DNA of 64,000 bases, from assembly GCA_965240325.2 (NCBI GenBank), contig OZ251231.1, positions 1 through 64,000 of the forward strand, given 5' to 3'. Each line of letters starts with the position of its first letter. The stretch's first letter is position 1. The DNA comes from Rebecca billardiae RCC1528 (taxonomy: Eukaryota > Haptophyta). Positions 38,675-49,537 of this stretch are shown here, piece by piece. The notes below the pieces were generated by a model. That model was given only the letters and a program-made list of their open reading frames with translations. It was not told the origin of the DNA and did no database searches. The translations under genes were made by a program, and so were the position numbers.

Positions 38675-39285
38675 GTGGCGCGGGTGCAACGCCGTCGATC
38701 CATCGCGCACGCATGCGCCCGCCGCCCGCCCGCCGCGCGCGGCGCGCCGAGTGCGCGCGCGCGCGCGACGGGCAGCAGTCCAGTCTCGACGAGCCGTCGC
38801 GCGTGGCAACATTCGCACTGCGCCCCTGGCCGGTGCAGCAGGCAGCGTGCGCGCGCGCGTACACGCCACGGGCCGTTTGTGTGTTACCTGGTGCTCCGCG
38901 CCAGCCCGTGGCGCGCCGGCCGCTCGCGGACTCGCCTCGTGTGCGGCTGCCGCACGCGAGCGCGACGCCTGCCGACCGAGCAGTGGTGAGGGAGCATTGC
39001 AGCCACTCCATCGCGCACTCCTGCGCCCTCCGCCCGCCCGCCACAGGCACCGCGCCGAGCGCGCGCGCGCGCACGTGACTGCCCGCACCGGTCCGCCGGC
39101 CGCTGCTGCCGTCGAGTGTGGCAACGCACGAGCGGTGCATCCGGCCGGTGCTCCAGGCAGCGTGGGCGTGGGCGCGCATGGGTCGGCCCGTCTCGGTGTA
39201 GCACGCCAGTGCCCCGCGCCAACCCGTGGTGCGCAGGCTGCCCGCCAACTGGCTTCACGTGCGGCTGCCAGTCGCCACGCGGCAA
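38675..39285 (+). repeat. Imperfect tandem duplication, ~310 bp unit, two copies
   Basis: Segments around 38700-38985 and 39010-39285 align in order: ccatcgcgcac, gcgcccgccgcccgcccgcc versus gccctccgcccgcccgcc, gtggcaac, ggccggtgc, ccaggcagcgtg-like, cgcgccagcccgtgg versus cgcgccaacccgtgg, and tgcggctgcc. The copies are substantially diverged. Nothing coding is shared. Confidence 0.6.
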
Positions 39286-40052
39286 CTCAGCATCTCCTTT
39301 GCCTTCAGCCCCGCAGCCGCTGCCGCCAGCGTGGGGCGAAGACTCCGCCGCTCACACTGCGCACATCCGTCCAACCCACCTCGATCTTGGATGGCATGCC
39401 TCGCTCGCCGCTATAAGTTATTGTGCTGCTGGGCCACGTGCCAGCTGCCCCTCACTCCTCCGCGCGCGCCGGGCCCCGGCTGCGGTTGATTGCGCCCGTT
39501 CCGGACTACCGGAGCCGCCCATCAACGCCACGCACTCGGCGCTGCAGGGCTGCGCCTCCAGGCTGCTCAGCAAGGCTATATCTAGTAGACGAATAACAAC
39601 TGGACAAGGTAGTCAAGGCGGGCCGGGTCTGAACAGTCTGCTCTCTCTCTCTCGATCTCTCTCGATCGTAGTAGTCGTCGTCTACGCGTACTCTCGTCTC
39701 GTCTCTAACTAGTCTGGCTCAGCATCTACCGACTATATCTCTATATGCTGCGCGTTGCTCTCGAACTACCTACGTAGACGGCGCCGCTGGCTGATGCTGT
39801 CATCATTCTGATATTCGTTCATCATCATACTACTATACTACATCATCATATCATATCAGTCCGCAGTCACGTACGGGACCCGGTCGGTCGTCAGGCCGCA
39901 CAGCCTTGGCGCAGCGCGCCCCAGATTGCAGATCGACGGTCAAGGCAGGCCCCGACTAGGGGCGCGCGCGCGCGGCTGGTATAAGTCGCCGGCGGAGCAA
40001 GGCCACGCATCCCTCGCTCCGAGCTCTAACACTGCTCGTCATTAGTAGCGTA

Positions 40053-41896
40053 CTAGTTGAAGTGCTGCTTGCCTGGGGGGCGCCGGCGGGAGAGCGGGGC
40101 GCGGGCACCCAGCGGGACTCAGCGGCGCCGGCGGGGCCCGCTGGCGCGCACGCGCGCGCCGATTGTGCAGGGCACGCGCGCGTCCCCCTCGCGTGCGCAC
40201 CGATCCGCTTGATGATCGCCGCCTGCACGGTGCAGCCGAGCACCTGTGGCGCCCTTGGCAGCGCCTTGAGCTCGCGCCAGTCGCCCTCTCGCGGGCCTGT
40301 CGGGAATTGCACCGGAGCGGGTGCGGACGCGCGCTTCGAAGCGCGCCCGGCGGACGAGGCCGGCTTCATATTCGCGGCGGCGCACGCCTTGCGTCGCGTC
40401 GCGCGCGCCGCGGCGCCGCGCGGCGGCGGCGGCTGCGCGGGCGCTCCCCCGTCCACCGCGCCAGATCCGTCGCCGGCCGCCGCCTCGATGGGCGGCGTCT
40501 CGTCGCCCTCGTCGTCGATGTCCATTGGCCCGGCGCCGCCACCCGCCTCGTCGACGCCGGCCGGTGGTGCGACCCGCAGCGCGCCGAGCTTCCACACACC
40601 GTCCGCGCCCCGGCGCATGCGGCGGATGCACAGCGTGTTGAGCGGCGGATTCTTGGGCGGGCTGCCGTTTGATTGCGCGGCCGCCTCCGGGAACGGCGGC
40701 GCCGCAAAGCCCGGCACGGTCGGCGGCGCGCCGGCGGCGGCGGCGTCGATGGCCGCGCCGGCAAGGGTCTGCTGCGCGAGCGCCATCCCGGTCGTGTGCC
40801 CGTTCGCCCGCATGCGCCCGGGCGCATCCAACCAAGCGCCCGTGCGCCTCCTGGTCACGTACGCCACCGTCGCCGCGCGCGCGCCGAGGCGGCCAAAGAG
40901 GACGGCCGCGCTGAGCACCGCCGCCCACGCCGCCTCGACGTGGCCCTGGCCGCACACGCGCACGAGCTCGGCGTCGCCGCCGCCCGCGTCCTCCCACGTG
41001 GCGATGGCCGAGGCGGGCGCATTCGGCCCGGCGGCGCTGTTGTAGCGCGCGGCGAGCACCGCCGCGCGGCCGTCGGATGTCGCCCCGGCGCCTTGCATAC
41101 GGCCCTGGAAGTCGATGGCGTCAACGAGGAGCAGCGACTCCTCAAAGTCGTCGAGGTGCCGCCGGCCCTCCGACCCCGCGTCGCGAAGGATCGCGGCGCG
41201 CGACTCCTTGATGACGCGCTCGACATCGCCGCCGACCGCCTCGACGCCGATCCGCGGCAGCCGCAGCACGATCGTCTCCGCTACGTCGCCGGGCGAGAGG
41301 CCCGCGCGGACGAGGACGAGCGTGGGCGGCGCGCCCGGCGGCAGCGTGGTCGCGGTGAGCCCGCGCGCCGCCGACCTGCCGGTGGGCATGTCCGCCAGCT
41401 TCTCGCCGAGGACGTCGAGTGCGCCGACGAGCAGCGTGGGGGCCAGCGTCTCCGCGAGCCCGTCCGTCCACTCTGGCGGCGGCTCGACGGGCGGCGGCCA
41501 GCGCACCACACGCGCCGCGCGCGCGGTCTGCGCGTCGGCGGCGCGCAGGTGGGCCGTCGTGAGCACGCCGCTCGCGAGCGCGGCGCGGAGCTCGTCCTCG
41601 GTGGCGGGCGGACCGGCCGCGCCCGCGCCGCCGGCGTCTGGATCGGGCTCGAGGACGATCGCGTCCTCGAGCCCGGCCGGCCTCGTCCCCACGACCACGC
41701 GCACGTCCACAGCGGCCACCTCCACGACGCGCTCGCCGCCGATCGACGCCACCGTGACCGTCGGCGCGGGCGGCGCCGTGGCCCGGACGTGCCAGCCGCG
41801 GCCGCTGTGCGTGGACACGCGAATGAGTCCATCGCCCCTCTCGCCCGCCGCCACCAGCGGCGTGTTGTCCATCGGGGGTCGTGTCTCAGTCGGCAT
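40053..41896 (-). CDS. Unrecognised protein, 571 aa, two exons
   Basis: Exons 41896-40201 and 40072-40053 are joined across an intron at 40200-40073 (GTGCGC...CCCAG, phase 1), which gives a clean C-terminus IIKRIGKQHFN; without splicing, the frame runs on into low-complexity sequence. ATG at 41896 is the first Met of the frame (MPTETRPPMDNTP). Residues 1-330 have a well-mixed composition with several hydrophobic beta/alpha stretches (VDVRVVVGTRPAGLEDAIVL; HLDDFEESLLLVDAIDF). Residues 330-540 are Pro/Ala-rich and acidic (GPMDIDDEGDE) and then Lys/Arg-rich, probably a disordered linker. No signal peptide or membrane segment is seen and no family is recognised. It is the first intact gene inward of the subtelomere, divergent from the small ORF at 41947. 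Confidence 0.7.
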
Positions 41897-41946
41897 CAAA
41901 AATCCGGTGGACCCGCGCGTTGCCGCGTTCGGGTCCAACCGTCGAC

Positions 41947-42357
41947 ATGGTGACGAACGTGTGGCAGGAGACCTTTGCCATGGCCACGGCCTCGGTCGAT
42001 CTGCTAGGCGCCGCGGAGCGCGCGCGGGTGCCCGTGGCGGAGCGTGACGGCGACGGGATCGCGCCTGCGTGCGCCGTCGCCGGGTCAGGGTGCGGGTCAG
42101 AGCGGTGCCGCGCGTGCCGCGTCTCGGCGCTCGTCCGCGAGCTCGGGGCGTGTGTCGCGGTGGTCGGTGCGTGGCGCGAGGAGCTCGGCGCCGCCGTCGC
42201 GGGCGTGTGCCGGCGGACGGGCGCCCCCGCTCTGCCCCCCGTGCACTCGCCCGTGCCCGGCGCGGATCCCGGCGCGGTGAGCAGCGAGTGCCTCAACTCG
42301 CGCGCGGGAGCGTGCGCGCGGCTCCAGGCGACGCTCGACGCCGTGTTAGCGCCCTAA
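41947..42357 (+). CDS. Small Cys-containing ORF, 136 aa, unrecognised
   Basis: ATG at 41947 (MVTNVWQETFAMATASVDLL) to TAA at 42355-42357, with no intron needed. The composition is ordinary: helical N-terminal half, a Cys cluster (ACAVAGSGCGSERCRACRV), a second helical segment (ALVRELGACVAVVGAWREEL) and a short Cys-containing tail. No family is recognised. It starts 50 bp from the divergent gene at 41896, so the two would share a very short promoter; the same frame is open upstream to 41881, so the start could be different. The stop codon lies inside a telomere-like ccctaacct motif that is repeated 14 bp later. Confidence 0.45.
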   Translation: MVTNVWQETFAMATASVDLLGAAERARVPVAERDGDGIAPACAVAGSGCGSERCRACRVSALVRELGACVAVVGAWREELGAAVAGVCRRTGAPALPPVHSPVPGADPGAVSSECLNSRAGACARLQATLDAVLAP

Positions 42358-43502
42358 CCTGAGTGCCCTAACCTGCGGCGCACGCCGCAGAGCCCGCCCG
42401 CGCACTGGAGGCAGCTCGGACGAGGTGGGAGATGGGGGCGCGGGGGCGGGGGCAGGCTGGGCGGGTGCGTGGCGCCAGCCACGGCCGGGACCGTGCTCAC
42501 GCCACGCGCCGCCGAGCAGCACGCGCTGCGGTCGCTCGGCTGGCCCGCTGCCCACCCCACGCGCTGCCGCACAGTAGCGCCCACGCGGGCGCGCGATGAA
42601 CGGCCGGTGGCGGCCACGCACGCGCTGCCCCGGATGCAGCGTCGGTGCCGCAGCCGCAGCCCGAGCCTGGCTCGCGGTCGTCGCGTGCGCCCTCGCGCGG
42701 GCAGCCGGCTCCACGCCTCGCGCTCGGCTTGACCGCCGCGTGCTGCGCCGCGGAGTTCATCACCGCGGCACCTCGCCAGCCAGAATACTGAATAATAATA
42801 AGGCGCAGTCGTAGATAGACAGAAAGTCACTTGCGAAGCCAGGCCGCGTGGACTGGGTCAGGACACTTGAAGCACTAGCTGCTGTGGCGACACGCAGGAG
42901 ATTACTCACTCGTGGCGGCGGCGGGCGCGGGCGCGCGGGTGTCAGTGTCGGTGATCAGCCGGGCCGCTGGCCTTGACACTGCAGCGGCGACGCGCGCAGG
43001 CGATGATGCCGACGATGCGCAGCAGCCACGGCGCCCGCGCGCGCCGTCGCGATATGATGCGCACCGTGCCGGACGACGCTATCTCGGGCGGCGCGCTGAT
43101 GAATAATGTCGGCGCATCGCGTCGTTGGCGGATCGGCGAGGCCCGGGCGAGGGCATCCGAGCGCGCCATTATCAGCCCGCCATAGACATAGTCACCAGCA
43201 CCGCTGCGAAGCGCCGCCAAGCGGGCAAGGCGGCGGGCTCCGCCTCCGTCGGTGCCAATGGTACGGCCGGCCTGACGGGTCCGCTGTGCTGGGCACTCGC
43301 GGCTGGCCAATTCCACGGTATATATGGCGCTCGCGCCCGTATACGCACGCAGCTGCGCTGCTATAGTAGCGCTAGCTAGTACGTCGCCGAGTGCGTGGCG
43401 GTCCTCGCCGATGCAGCATGATGTCGTAGTAGTCATCATCTCGCCACCGGCCGCGTGCGCGCGCATCGTCACGGCTACTTACACAGTACGCCAAGCACAA
43501 GC
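42358..43502. other. Intergenic, includes dispersed repeat copy 2
   Basis: 42405-42790 is the second copy of the dispersed repeat. The remainder, to 43502, is mixed-composition sequence between two convergent genes, with a tatatatgg motif near 43319. The short frames in it overlap on both strands and have no family resemblance, so I call no gene. Confidence 0.55.
42405..42790 (+). repeat. Dispersed repeat, copy 2
   Basis: Same landmark order as at 37195-37720 (gacgaggtgg, gatgggggcgcgggg, gcgccagccacggccg, ggctcgcggtcgtcgcgtgc, ccgccgcgtgctgcgccgcg), same orientation, but shorter because copy 1 carries an extra diverged internal segment. Confidence 0.7.
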
Positions 43503-43731
43503 TCACTCGGCGGCCGGCGGCGGCGGCGGCGGCGCGGCGGCGGCGGCCTCCTCGGCGGGCGGCGGCGGCGGCGCGCTCGTCGGCGGCGCGGGCCCGTCGG
43601 CCGCCGCGGCGGGCGGCGCCGCGTCGCCGCCGCCGCCGCGCGGCGCGAGCTCGGCGAGCGCCTCGGCGCACAGCGCGTCGAGCGCGCGCAGCAGCCGCTC
43701 GGCCGGCGGCGCGGCCGGCGGCGGCTCGGGC

Positions 43732-43763
<32 letters not shown>

Positions 43764-45610
43764 GAGCAGCACGGCGCCGCCCGACGCGGCGTCCGCGCCG
43801 CCGGGCAGCGCGCCGAGCGCCTCCGCGCCGCCGAGCGCCTCGACCTCGTCGGCGAACGCCTCGCGCAGCGCGGCGCCGAGCGCGCGCGCCGCCGCGGCCG
43901 CCTCGTCGGCGCGCAGCCCGGCCGCGGCCGCGCGCGCCGCGCCGCGCCGCAGCACGCCGAGCGCGGCGGCGGGGTCGCCGACGAGGTCGGCGAGCACCGC
44001 GTCGAGCGCCGCGTCCAGCCGCGCGCCGAGCGCGTGCAGCCCCGCCTCCGCGCGCAGCTCCGCCGCGTCGCGGAACGCGCAGCGCGCGAGCAGCGCCGGC
44101 ATCGCGGCAAACGCGCCTAGCAGCGCGCGCACCGACAGCGCAGACGCGCCCGCAAACGGCTCGGCGGCGCCGGCGGGCGCGGCGGTGGGCGGCGGGGAGG
44201 CGGCGGCCGAGGCGGCGGCGCCGCCGCCCTTGCCCTTCGCCATCGCCGCGGACGACGCGCCGCGCGCGAGCTGCTGCTTGCCCTTGCCCGCGGGCTGCTT
44301 GGCGCGCGCGGCCGCGTCGGCCGCGTCGGCCGCGCCGCCTCGGCCCGCGCGCCTGCCGCGCGCGCGGGCCCACACCGCCTGCAGCAGCCGCACGTCGGCG
44401 TACGGCAGCGCGACGCCGAAGCCGCGCGCGCACGGGTTGGACGACAGGTCGACGACGCGGCACGCCTCCGCCGCCGCGAGCGCGCGGCACAGCGCCTGCG
44501 CGCGCGCGCGCGCGCGCGGCGCGTGAGCGGGCGGCGCGCGCCGCGCGCCGCGCGGCCGGCCGGCCGGAGGCGAGGGCGCGCGCACACCAGCCGGCCGGGC
44601 GCGCCGACGCGGTTGTGCGCGAGCACGACGTGGCGCAGCCGCGCGTTGCCCAGGCTGACGTGCGTCGCGCCGTCCGCGAGCAGCGCCAGCGCCGGCCCCG
44701 TGTACGCCGCCGCCCGCCCGCCCGCGGCGGCGTCGGCGCGCGCGAGCGCATGCTCGCCAAACGGCTCGGCGGCGGCGCCGTCCGCGCCCGCGCCCGCGCC
44801 GGTGGGCGTGGCGGGCACCTTGGCGCCGCCGCCGCCCTTGGGGCCGCCCTTCTTGAGCGGCGTGGACGTGCTCGGCGTGGCGACGCTCGTCGGCGCGGGC
44901 GGCTCGGGCACCATCTGCTCCTCCGCCGCCACCAGGTCCACCGCGAGCACCGGCTTGCGCTCGGCGGGCGGCGCTGCGCGCGGCGCGGCGCGGCGCGGCG
45001 CGCGCGGCGCGGCGCGGCGCGGCGCGTGAGCGCGCGCGCGCGCGCGCGCGCTCGGCGCGCGCCGCGCGCGCCGCGCACCCTTCGCCCCGCCCGCGGCGGC
45101 GCCGGGCTTGGCCGGGGCGGCCGCGCCGGAGGCGGACGGCTTGACCGCGCCCGGCCCGCCGCCCTTCTTCCCGCCCGCGCCCGCGCCCGCGTCGGGCGCG
45201 GGCTCGGGCGCGAGCGGCGGCAGCGCGCCGCCCGCCTCAGCGCGCGCGCGCGCCGCCACCTCGGCCGCGCTCGCCGGCCGGCGCGTGTGCACGAGCTCGG
45301 CGAGCGCGCGCGCGCCGCCGTCGGCGCACTGCACGGAGGCGAGCACGAGCGTCTCGAGCGCGCCGTTCGCGTACAGCGCGGCGCACAGCGCGCCCACGCC
45401 CGCGTCGCGCAGCGGGTTGGCGCTCAGGTCGAGGTGGGTCAGGCGTTCGTGCCACGGCAGCGCGCACGCGCACGCGCGGGACACGTCGTCCGCGCCGCGC
45501 AGGTCGGAGCAGCGCAGGCTGAGCGCGCTCAGGCCGGCGCCGCCGACGAGCAGAGCGCGCAGCCGCTCGGTGGGCTCGAGCATCGCGCGCGCGTGCGCGC
45601 CGCCCTCCTC

Positions 45611-45669
<59 letters not shown>

Positions 45670-46423
45670 TGGGCTCGGGCGCGGGCGCGGCGGCCGCCGC
45701 CGCGTCCGCGCCGGGCGCGGCGGCGGCGGGCGCGTCGTCGTCGTGCGCGCCCTCGAAGATGATGCTCGCCACCTCCTCCGCCTCCGCCGCCTCGAGCAGC
45801 CCGACGCCCTCGCCGCCGCCGCGCGCGCGCCGCTGCCCTCCGAGCTCGAGCAGCGCCACGTGCGTGCAGCCCAGCAGCCGCGCGAGCAGAGCGAGGCCGA
45901 CGCTCGAGAGGTCCGAGTGCCAGAGGGAGAGGGCGCGGACGGACGGCGCGTGCGCGAGCGAGGCGAGCAGCGCGACCAGCGTGCCCCCGTCCAGCGCCGC
46001 GCCCGCGATCGCCACGCGCTCGGGCGGCGGCGCGCCGGGCGGCGGCAGCGCGCCCGCCACCGCCGGGTGCGGCTTGACGCCGAGCAGCCGGCACGCGCGC
46101 GCGTAGCGCTCGGCGAGCTCGGGCACGCCGGCGAGGCGCGAGAGCCCCGGCTCGGCGTACAGCGGCGCCGCGCGCGCGAGCGCGCGCTCGAGCTCGTCCG
46201 CCGCCTCGCGCGGCGCGGCGGGCGGCTCGCGCCACGCGCCGTCCGAGACGGGCGGCACGGCGCCGCCCTCGGGCGCGGGCGCGCCCGCGGCGGCGGCGGC
46301 GGCGGCGCCGAGGAAGAAGGCGCGGTTGTGCTCGTACCGCCAGTGCCCGTACGCGTCGGCCGGGATCGGCGCGGCCGCGTCCGCGTTCTCGCCGGCGTCG
46401 CCCTTGCCGCGGCGCGGCGGCAT
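43503..46423 (-). CDS. Leucine-rich-repeat protein, 907 aa, three exons
   Basis: Exons 46423-45079, 44973-44588 and 44495-43503; introns of 105 and 92 bp, both with a CTCAC motif. ATG at 46423 (MPPRRGKGDAGENADAAAP). RNI-type leucine-rich repeats occur in three patches: about residues 160-215 (VRALSLWHSDLSSVGLALLA), 285-375 (LTHLDLSANPLRDAGVGALC) and 545-610, the last spanning the second intron (LRHVVLAHNRVGAPGRL then ALCRALAAAEACRVVDLSSNP), which confirms the splice. Between them lie a run of 18 or so prolines (about 252-269, from a GGC microsatellite) and a Gly/Ala/Lys linker. The C-terminal 300 residues are Ala-rich helical with a Pro/Ala tail. The layout recalls LRRC71-like proteins of cilia, but that is only a resemblance. 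No membrane segment; probably a cytosolic scaffold. Divergent from the OXR1-like gene, 359 bp between starts. Confidence 0.8.
45615..45668. repeat. GGC trinucleotide microsatellite (polyproline)
   Basis: A run of about 18 ggc triplets inside exon 1 of the leucine-rich-repeat gene; read on the minus strand it encodes an uninterrupted polyproline tract. Likely length-variable. Confidence 0.9.
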
Positions 46424-46782
46424 AGTGGCGTCGCGCGCACACGAAACGAAAAAACTTGCTGCTGGGCGCGCCCGGACCAATGGGCTTCGTCAACCGGCTT
46501 CGCCATGCCTCATGAATGCCCCGGACCGAAGACTTTGGAGTCGGAGCCTCCGGAAGAGCTGCAAAACGCTCCCTTTTGGCGGCGGGAAGCGGGTAGCTTC
46601 GTTGCGACTCTCAACTCGGGCGTTGCTGGCGGCCTTCAAACAGCGCGGCCGCTTGCGCGTCGCTGATTGGCCGCCGCTCGCCAACGCTTGCTTGGAAGCG
46701 CACGGCGGCTCCCCTGCAAGCCGCCTCTTCCCCGCCAACAGCCGGGCGCGCGCGCGCGCGCGTGCGCGTGCGACCGGCGCGC
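46424..46782. promoter_or_regulatory. Shared divergent promoter region
   Basis: 359 bp between the start codons of the leucine-rich-repeat gene (minus) and the OXR1-like gene (plus). The middle is less GC-rich than either gene. No TATA box is obvious; (GC)n runs lie just before the plus-strand ATG. The regulatory role is inferred from position only. Confidence 0.5.
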
Positions 46783-49537
46783 ATGGTGGAGGCCGGCCCG
46801 CTCTTCACGTGGGGCTTTGACGACCTCGCCGTCGCCATCGGCGCGCGCCGCGCGACCGAGCCCGCGACGCCCGCGCACCGCGCGCGCGGCGGCGGCGCGT
46901 GGGCGGCGCGCGGCGGCGGCAGCGGCCGCGCGGCCGCGCGCGGCGGCGCGAGCACGCCGGACGCGGCGGCGCGCTCGCCCTCGCCGCCCGACGAGCTGAA
47001 GAACCGCGTGGGCGGCGTGCTTCGCGGCATCGCGCGCATCATGTCCTCGCCGCCCGGCGCCGCCGAGCCGGGCGGCGGCGGCGCGCCCGACCCGGCGGCG
47101 CGCGGCGGCGACGGCGGCGCGGCGGAGGGCGCGGCGCCGCCCGTCGCGAACGCCGCGGCGGCGGCGCGCGCGCCGCTCTCGCCGCGCCACGCCGCCGCCG
47201 CGGCCAACGTGCACGCCGGCCGCGCGAGCCCCGACGCGGCGGGCTCGGCGGCGGCCAAGCCGCGCGGCGCGGCGCGCGCGCCCGCGCGCGCGCCGCGCGC
47301 GTGCGGCGACACGGTCGACACGGTCGAGGTGCGGCCGGGCGACACGCTCGCGTCGGTCGCGCTGCGCGCGCGCTGCCCGCCCGCCTCGCTCGCCGCGGCC
47401 AACAACGTCGCGGGCGGCGGCCGGCTGCCGCCGGGCACGCTGCTGCGCGTGCCGCCGCCGCCGTCGCCGCCGCCGCCGCCGCCGCTCGGCGGCGGCGGTT
47501 GCGGCCGCGGCGGCGGCAGCAGCGGCAGCGTCGTGTGCGTGACGGCGTCGCCCGTGACGCAGCGCCCGCCCTCGCGCGTCGCGGCGGGGCGGCGCTCGTC
47601 GCACGCCACGCCGCCGGGCGCCGACGCCGCCGCCGCGCACGCGCCGCCGCGCCGCCGCTCGTCGCAGCCCGCGACGCCGCCCACGCCGCCCACGCCCGGC
47701 GCCGCGCCGCCGCCGCCGCCGCCGACGCGTGCGGCGGCGGCGGCGGCCGCGTGCGGCGGCCTGTCGATCGTGCCGCCGGAGGCGCCGCACCCGGCGTGCG
47801 AGGACGCGCACTGCCGCCCGTCCGCGCCGGACGAGCCCTCCTCGCCGCTCAGCGCGGCCGCCGCCTCGCCGAGCGGCGGCGCGCCTCCGCCGCCGCCGCC
47901 GTGCCCGCCCGGCGTGCTGAGCGTGCGCGCCGCCTACGTCACGCAGGGCGGCGACGCGGTGCGCGGACGGCTGACGGTGCGCGCCCGCGCGTCGCGCCTG
48001 CCCGCGCGCCCGCCCGCGCGCGCGCTCACCCGACCCCTGCGCCCTGCGCCCCGCCTCCGCCGCCCCGCAGGTGGGCGCGGCCGTGGTCGCCTTCCAGCCG
48101 GAGGCCGCAGACTCGCTCGTGCTCAGGCACGGCGCGCTGCCCTACCAGATCGCGCTCGACTCGGGCAGCGTGCGCGCGGTGCGCGCGCACAGGCACGCGC
48201 CGGGGAGCGGCGCGGGCGGCGCGCTGTGCGTCTGCGTCGCCGCCGCGCCGCCGCCCGCCGCCGGCCCGAGCGCCGAGGTCCGCTTCGAGTGCGCGCACGC
48301 CGCGGAGGCGGCCGCGGCGCGCGACGCGATCGGCGCGGCCATGCGCGCGGCGCACGACGCGCGCGCCGCCGCCGCGGCCGAGGCGGCGGCGGCGCGCGAG
48401 CGCGCCGCGGCGGCGCCGCCGAGCGCCGCGCCGCCGCCCGCCGAGGAGCAGGCGCAGGCGCTCGCCGCGCGCCGCGCGCTCGCGCGCGCGCGCTGGGAGC
48501 GCGCGGTCCGGCTGCACGCGCTGCTCGCGCGCCCGCCGCAGCCGCAGCCGCAGCCGCAGCCGCAGCCGCAGCCGCGCGCGCCGGCGGCGGCGGAGGCGGC
48601 GGCGGCCGGCCAGCCGCGGGCGCAGGTGCAGCCCGTGCAGCCGAGGCCGCGCGCGGACGCGGCGGCGCGCGCGCGCGAGCGCGCCGAGGCGCGGCGCGCG
48701 CGCGCCGCCGCGCCCGCCGCCGCCGCGCCCTCGGCGCCGCCCGTCGTGGCCGCGCGGCCGCCCGCCTACGTGCCGCGCGTGCGCGGCCGCTCGCCCTCGT
48801 CCGCGGCCCAGCTGCCCACCGACGCGGAGGTGCTCGCCATCGCCGCGGCGCTGCCCGCGCGGTACCAGCTGAACGACTGGCAGCTGCTGTGCGCGCACGC
48901 GCCGCGCGCGCCCCGCCGCGCCGCCGCGCGCCGCGCCTCTGCCCAGGCCCCTCACGCCCCGCCCGCCCGCCCGTGCGTGTGTGCGTGCCGTGTGGGCCGT
49001 GTGTGTGCGCGCAGCTACTGCCTGGAGGAGCACGGCTGCTCGCTCGGCACCTTCTACCGCCGGCTGCGCGGCCAGGGCCCCTCGCTGCTCTTCGTGCGCG
49101 ACGGCAGCGGCGCGCTCTTCGGCGCGTTCGCCTCGGCCGAGTGGCGGCAGAGCCCTGCCTTCTTCGGCTCCGGCGAGTGCTTCCTCTTCGCGCTCCGGCC
49201 GCCCAAAGGCGCGCCGCTCGAGCCGGGGGCGGCGCCGCGCGTGCACCGCTGGTCGGGCGCCAACGCCTACTTCCAGCTGGCGAACGAGTCGTCCATCGCG
49301 GTGGGCGCGGGCGGCCACTTCGGCCTCTGGCTCGGCGACGACTTTGCGCGCGGCTCGTCGGGCGGGTGCGAGACCTTCGACAGCGCGCCGCTCGCGGGCG
49401 AGGGCGGCGACGGCACGGGCTGCGACGAGTTTGTCGTGACGGCGGTGCAGGCGTTTGGCTTCAGCGCGCCCGATTGGCACGACCTCGACCTCGACGGGCT
49501 GGACAGCGAGCTCGGCGCGCCCAACGCCGCGGGGTGA
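46783..49537 (+). CDS. OXR1: OXR1-type LysM / TLDc protein, 844 aa, three exons
   Basis: Exons 46783-47976, 48071-48888 and 49015-49537, introns of 94 and 126 bp. The start ATG at 46783 gives MVEAGPLFTWGFDD. A LysM motif lies at about residues 172-220 (VEVRPGDTLASVALR ... LAAANNV). The GRAM-like segment is split by intron 1 (RGRLT then VGAAVVAFQPEAAD). A long Ala/Arg/Pro-Gln coiled or disordered linker follows. The C-terminal TLDc domain, about 655-830, contains NDWQLL, GCSLGTFYRRL, LLFVRDGSGALFGAF, CFLFAL, YFQLANESSIAVGAG and FGLWL. LysM-GRAM-TLDc is the full-length OXR1/NCOA7 order; family members protect against oxidative stress and TLDc domains bind the V-ATPase. The linker is longer than usual. 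TLDc identity is near certain; the exact orthologue is not. Confidence 0.92.

Larger units (their letters stand above)
36483..40052. other. GC-rich intergenic region with degenerate repeats
   Basis: No gene can be supported. It contains a copy of a dispersed repeat (about 37195-37720, second copy at 42405-42790) and an imperfect tandem duplication of about 310 bp (38675-39285). At 39580-39860 there is a less GC-rich stretch with a CT-rich tract (ctctctctctctcgatctct) and several tcatcat motifs. Long frames on both strands are Arg/Ala/Pro-rich and mutually overlapping, typical of composition-driven noise. The last 100 bp are probably 3' flank of the gene ending at 40053. Confidence 0.6.

Noticed and set aside
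36741-39124. Several 200-450 codon frames on both strands between satellite 2 and the first gene
   Set aside because: Mutually overlapping, low-complexity Arg/Ala/Cys-rich, and inconsistent between repeat copies.
40056-40200. Read-through C-terminus of the 571 aa gene giving a 646 aa product from the same ATG
   Set aside because: A GTGCGC...CAG intron gives a clean short end (GKQHFN), whereas read-through is low-complexity and ends in flanking sequence.
43372-45078. 568-codon minus-strand frame rich in Arg/Ala
   Set aside because: Antiphase shadow of exons 2 and 3 of the leucine-rich-repeat gene.
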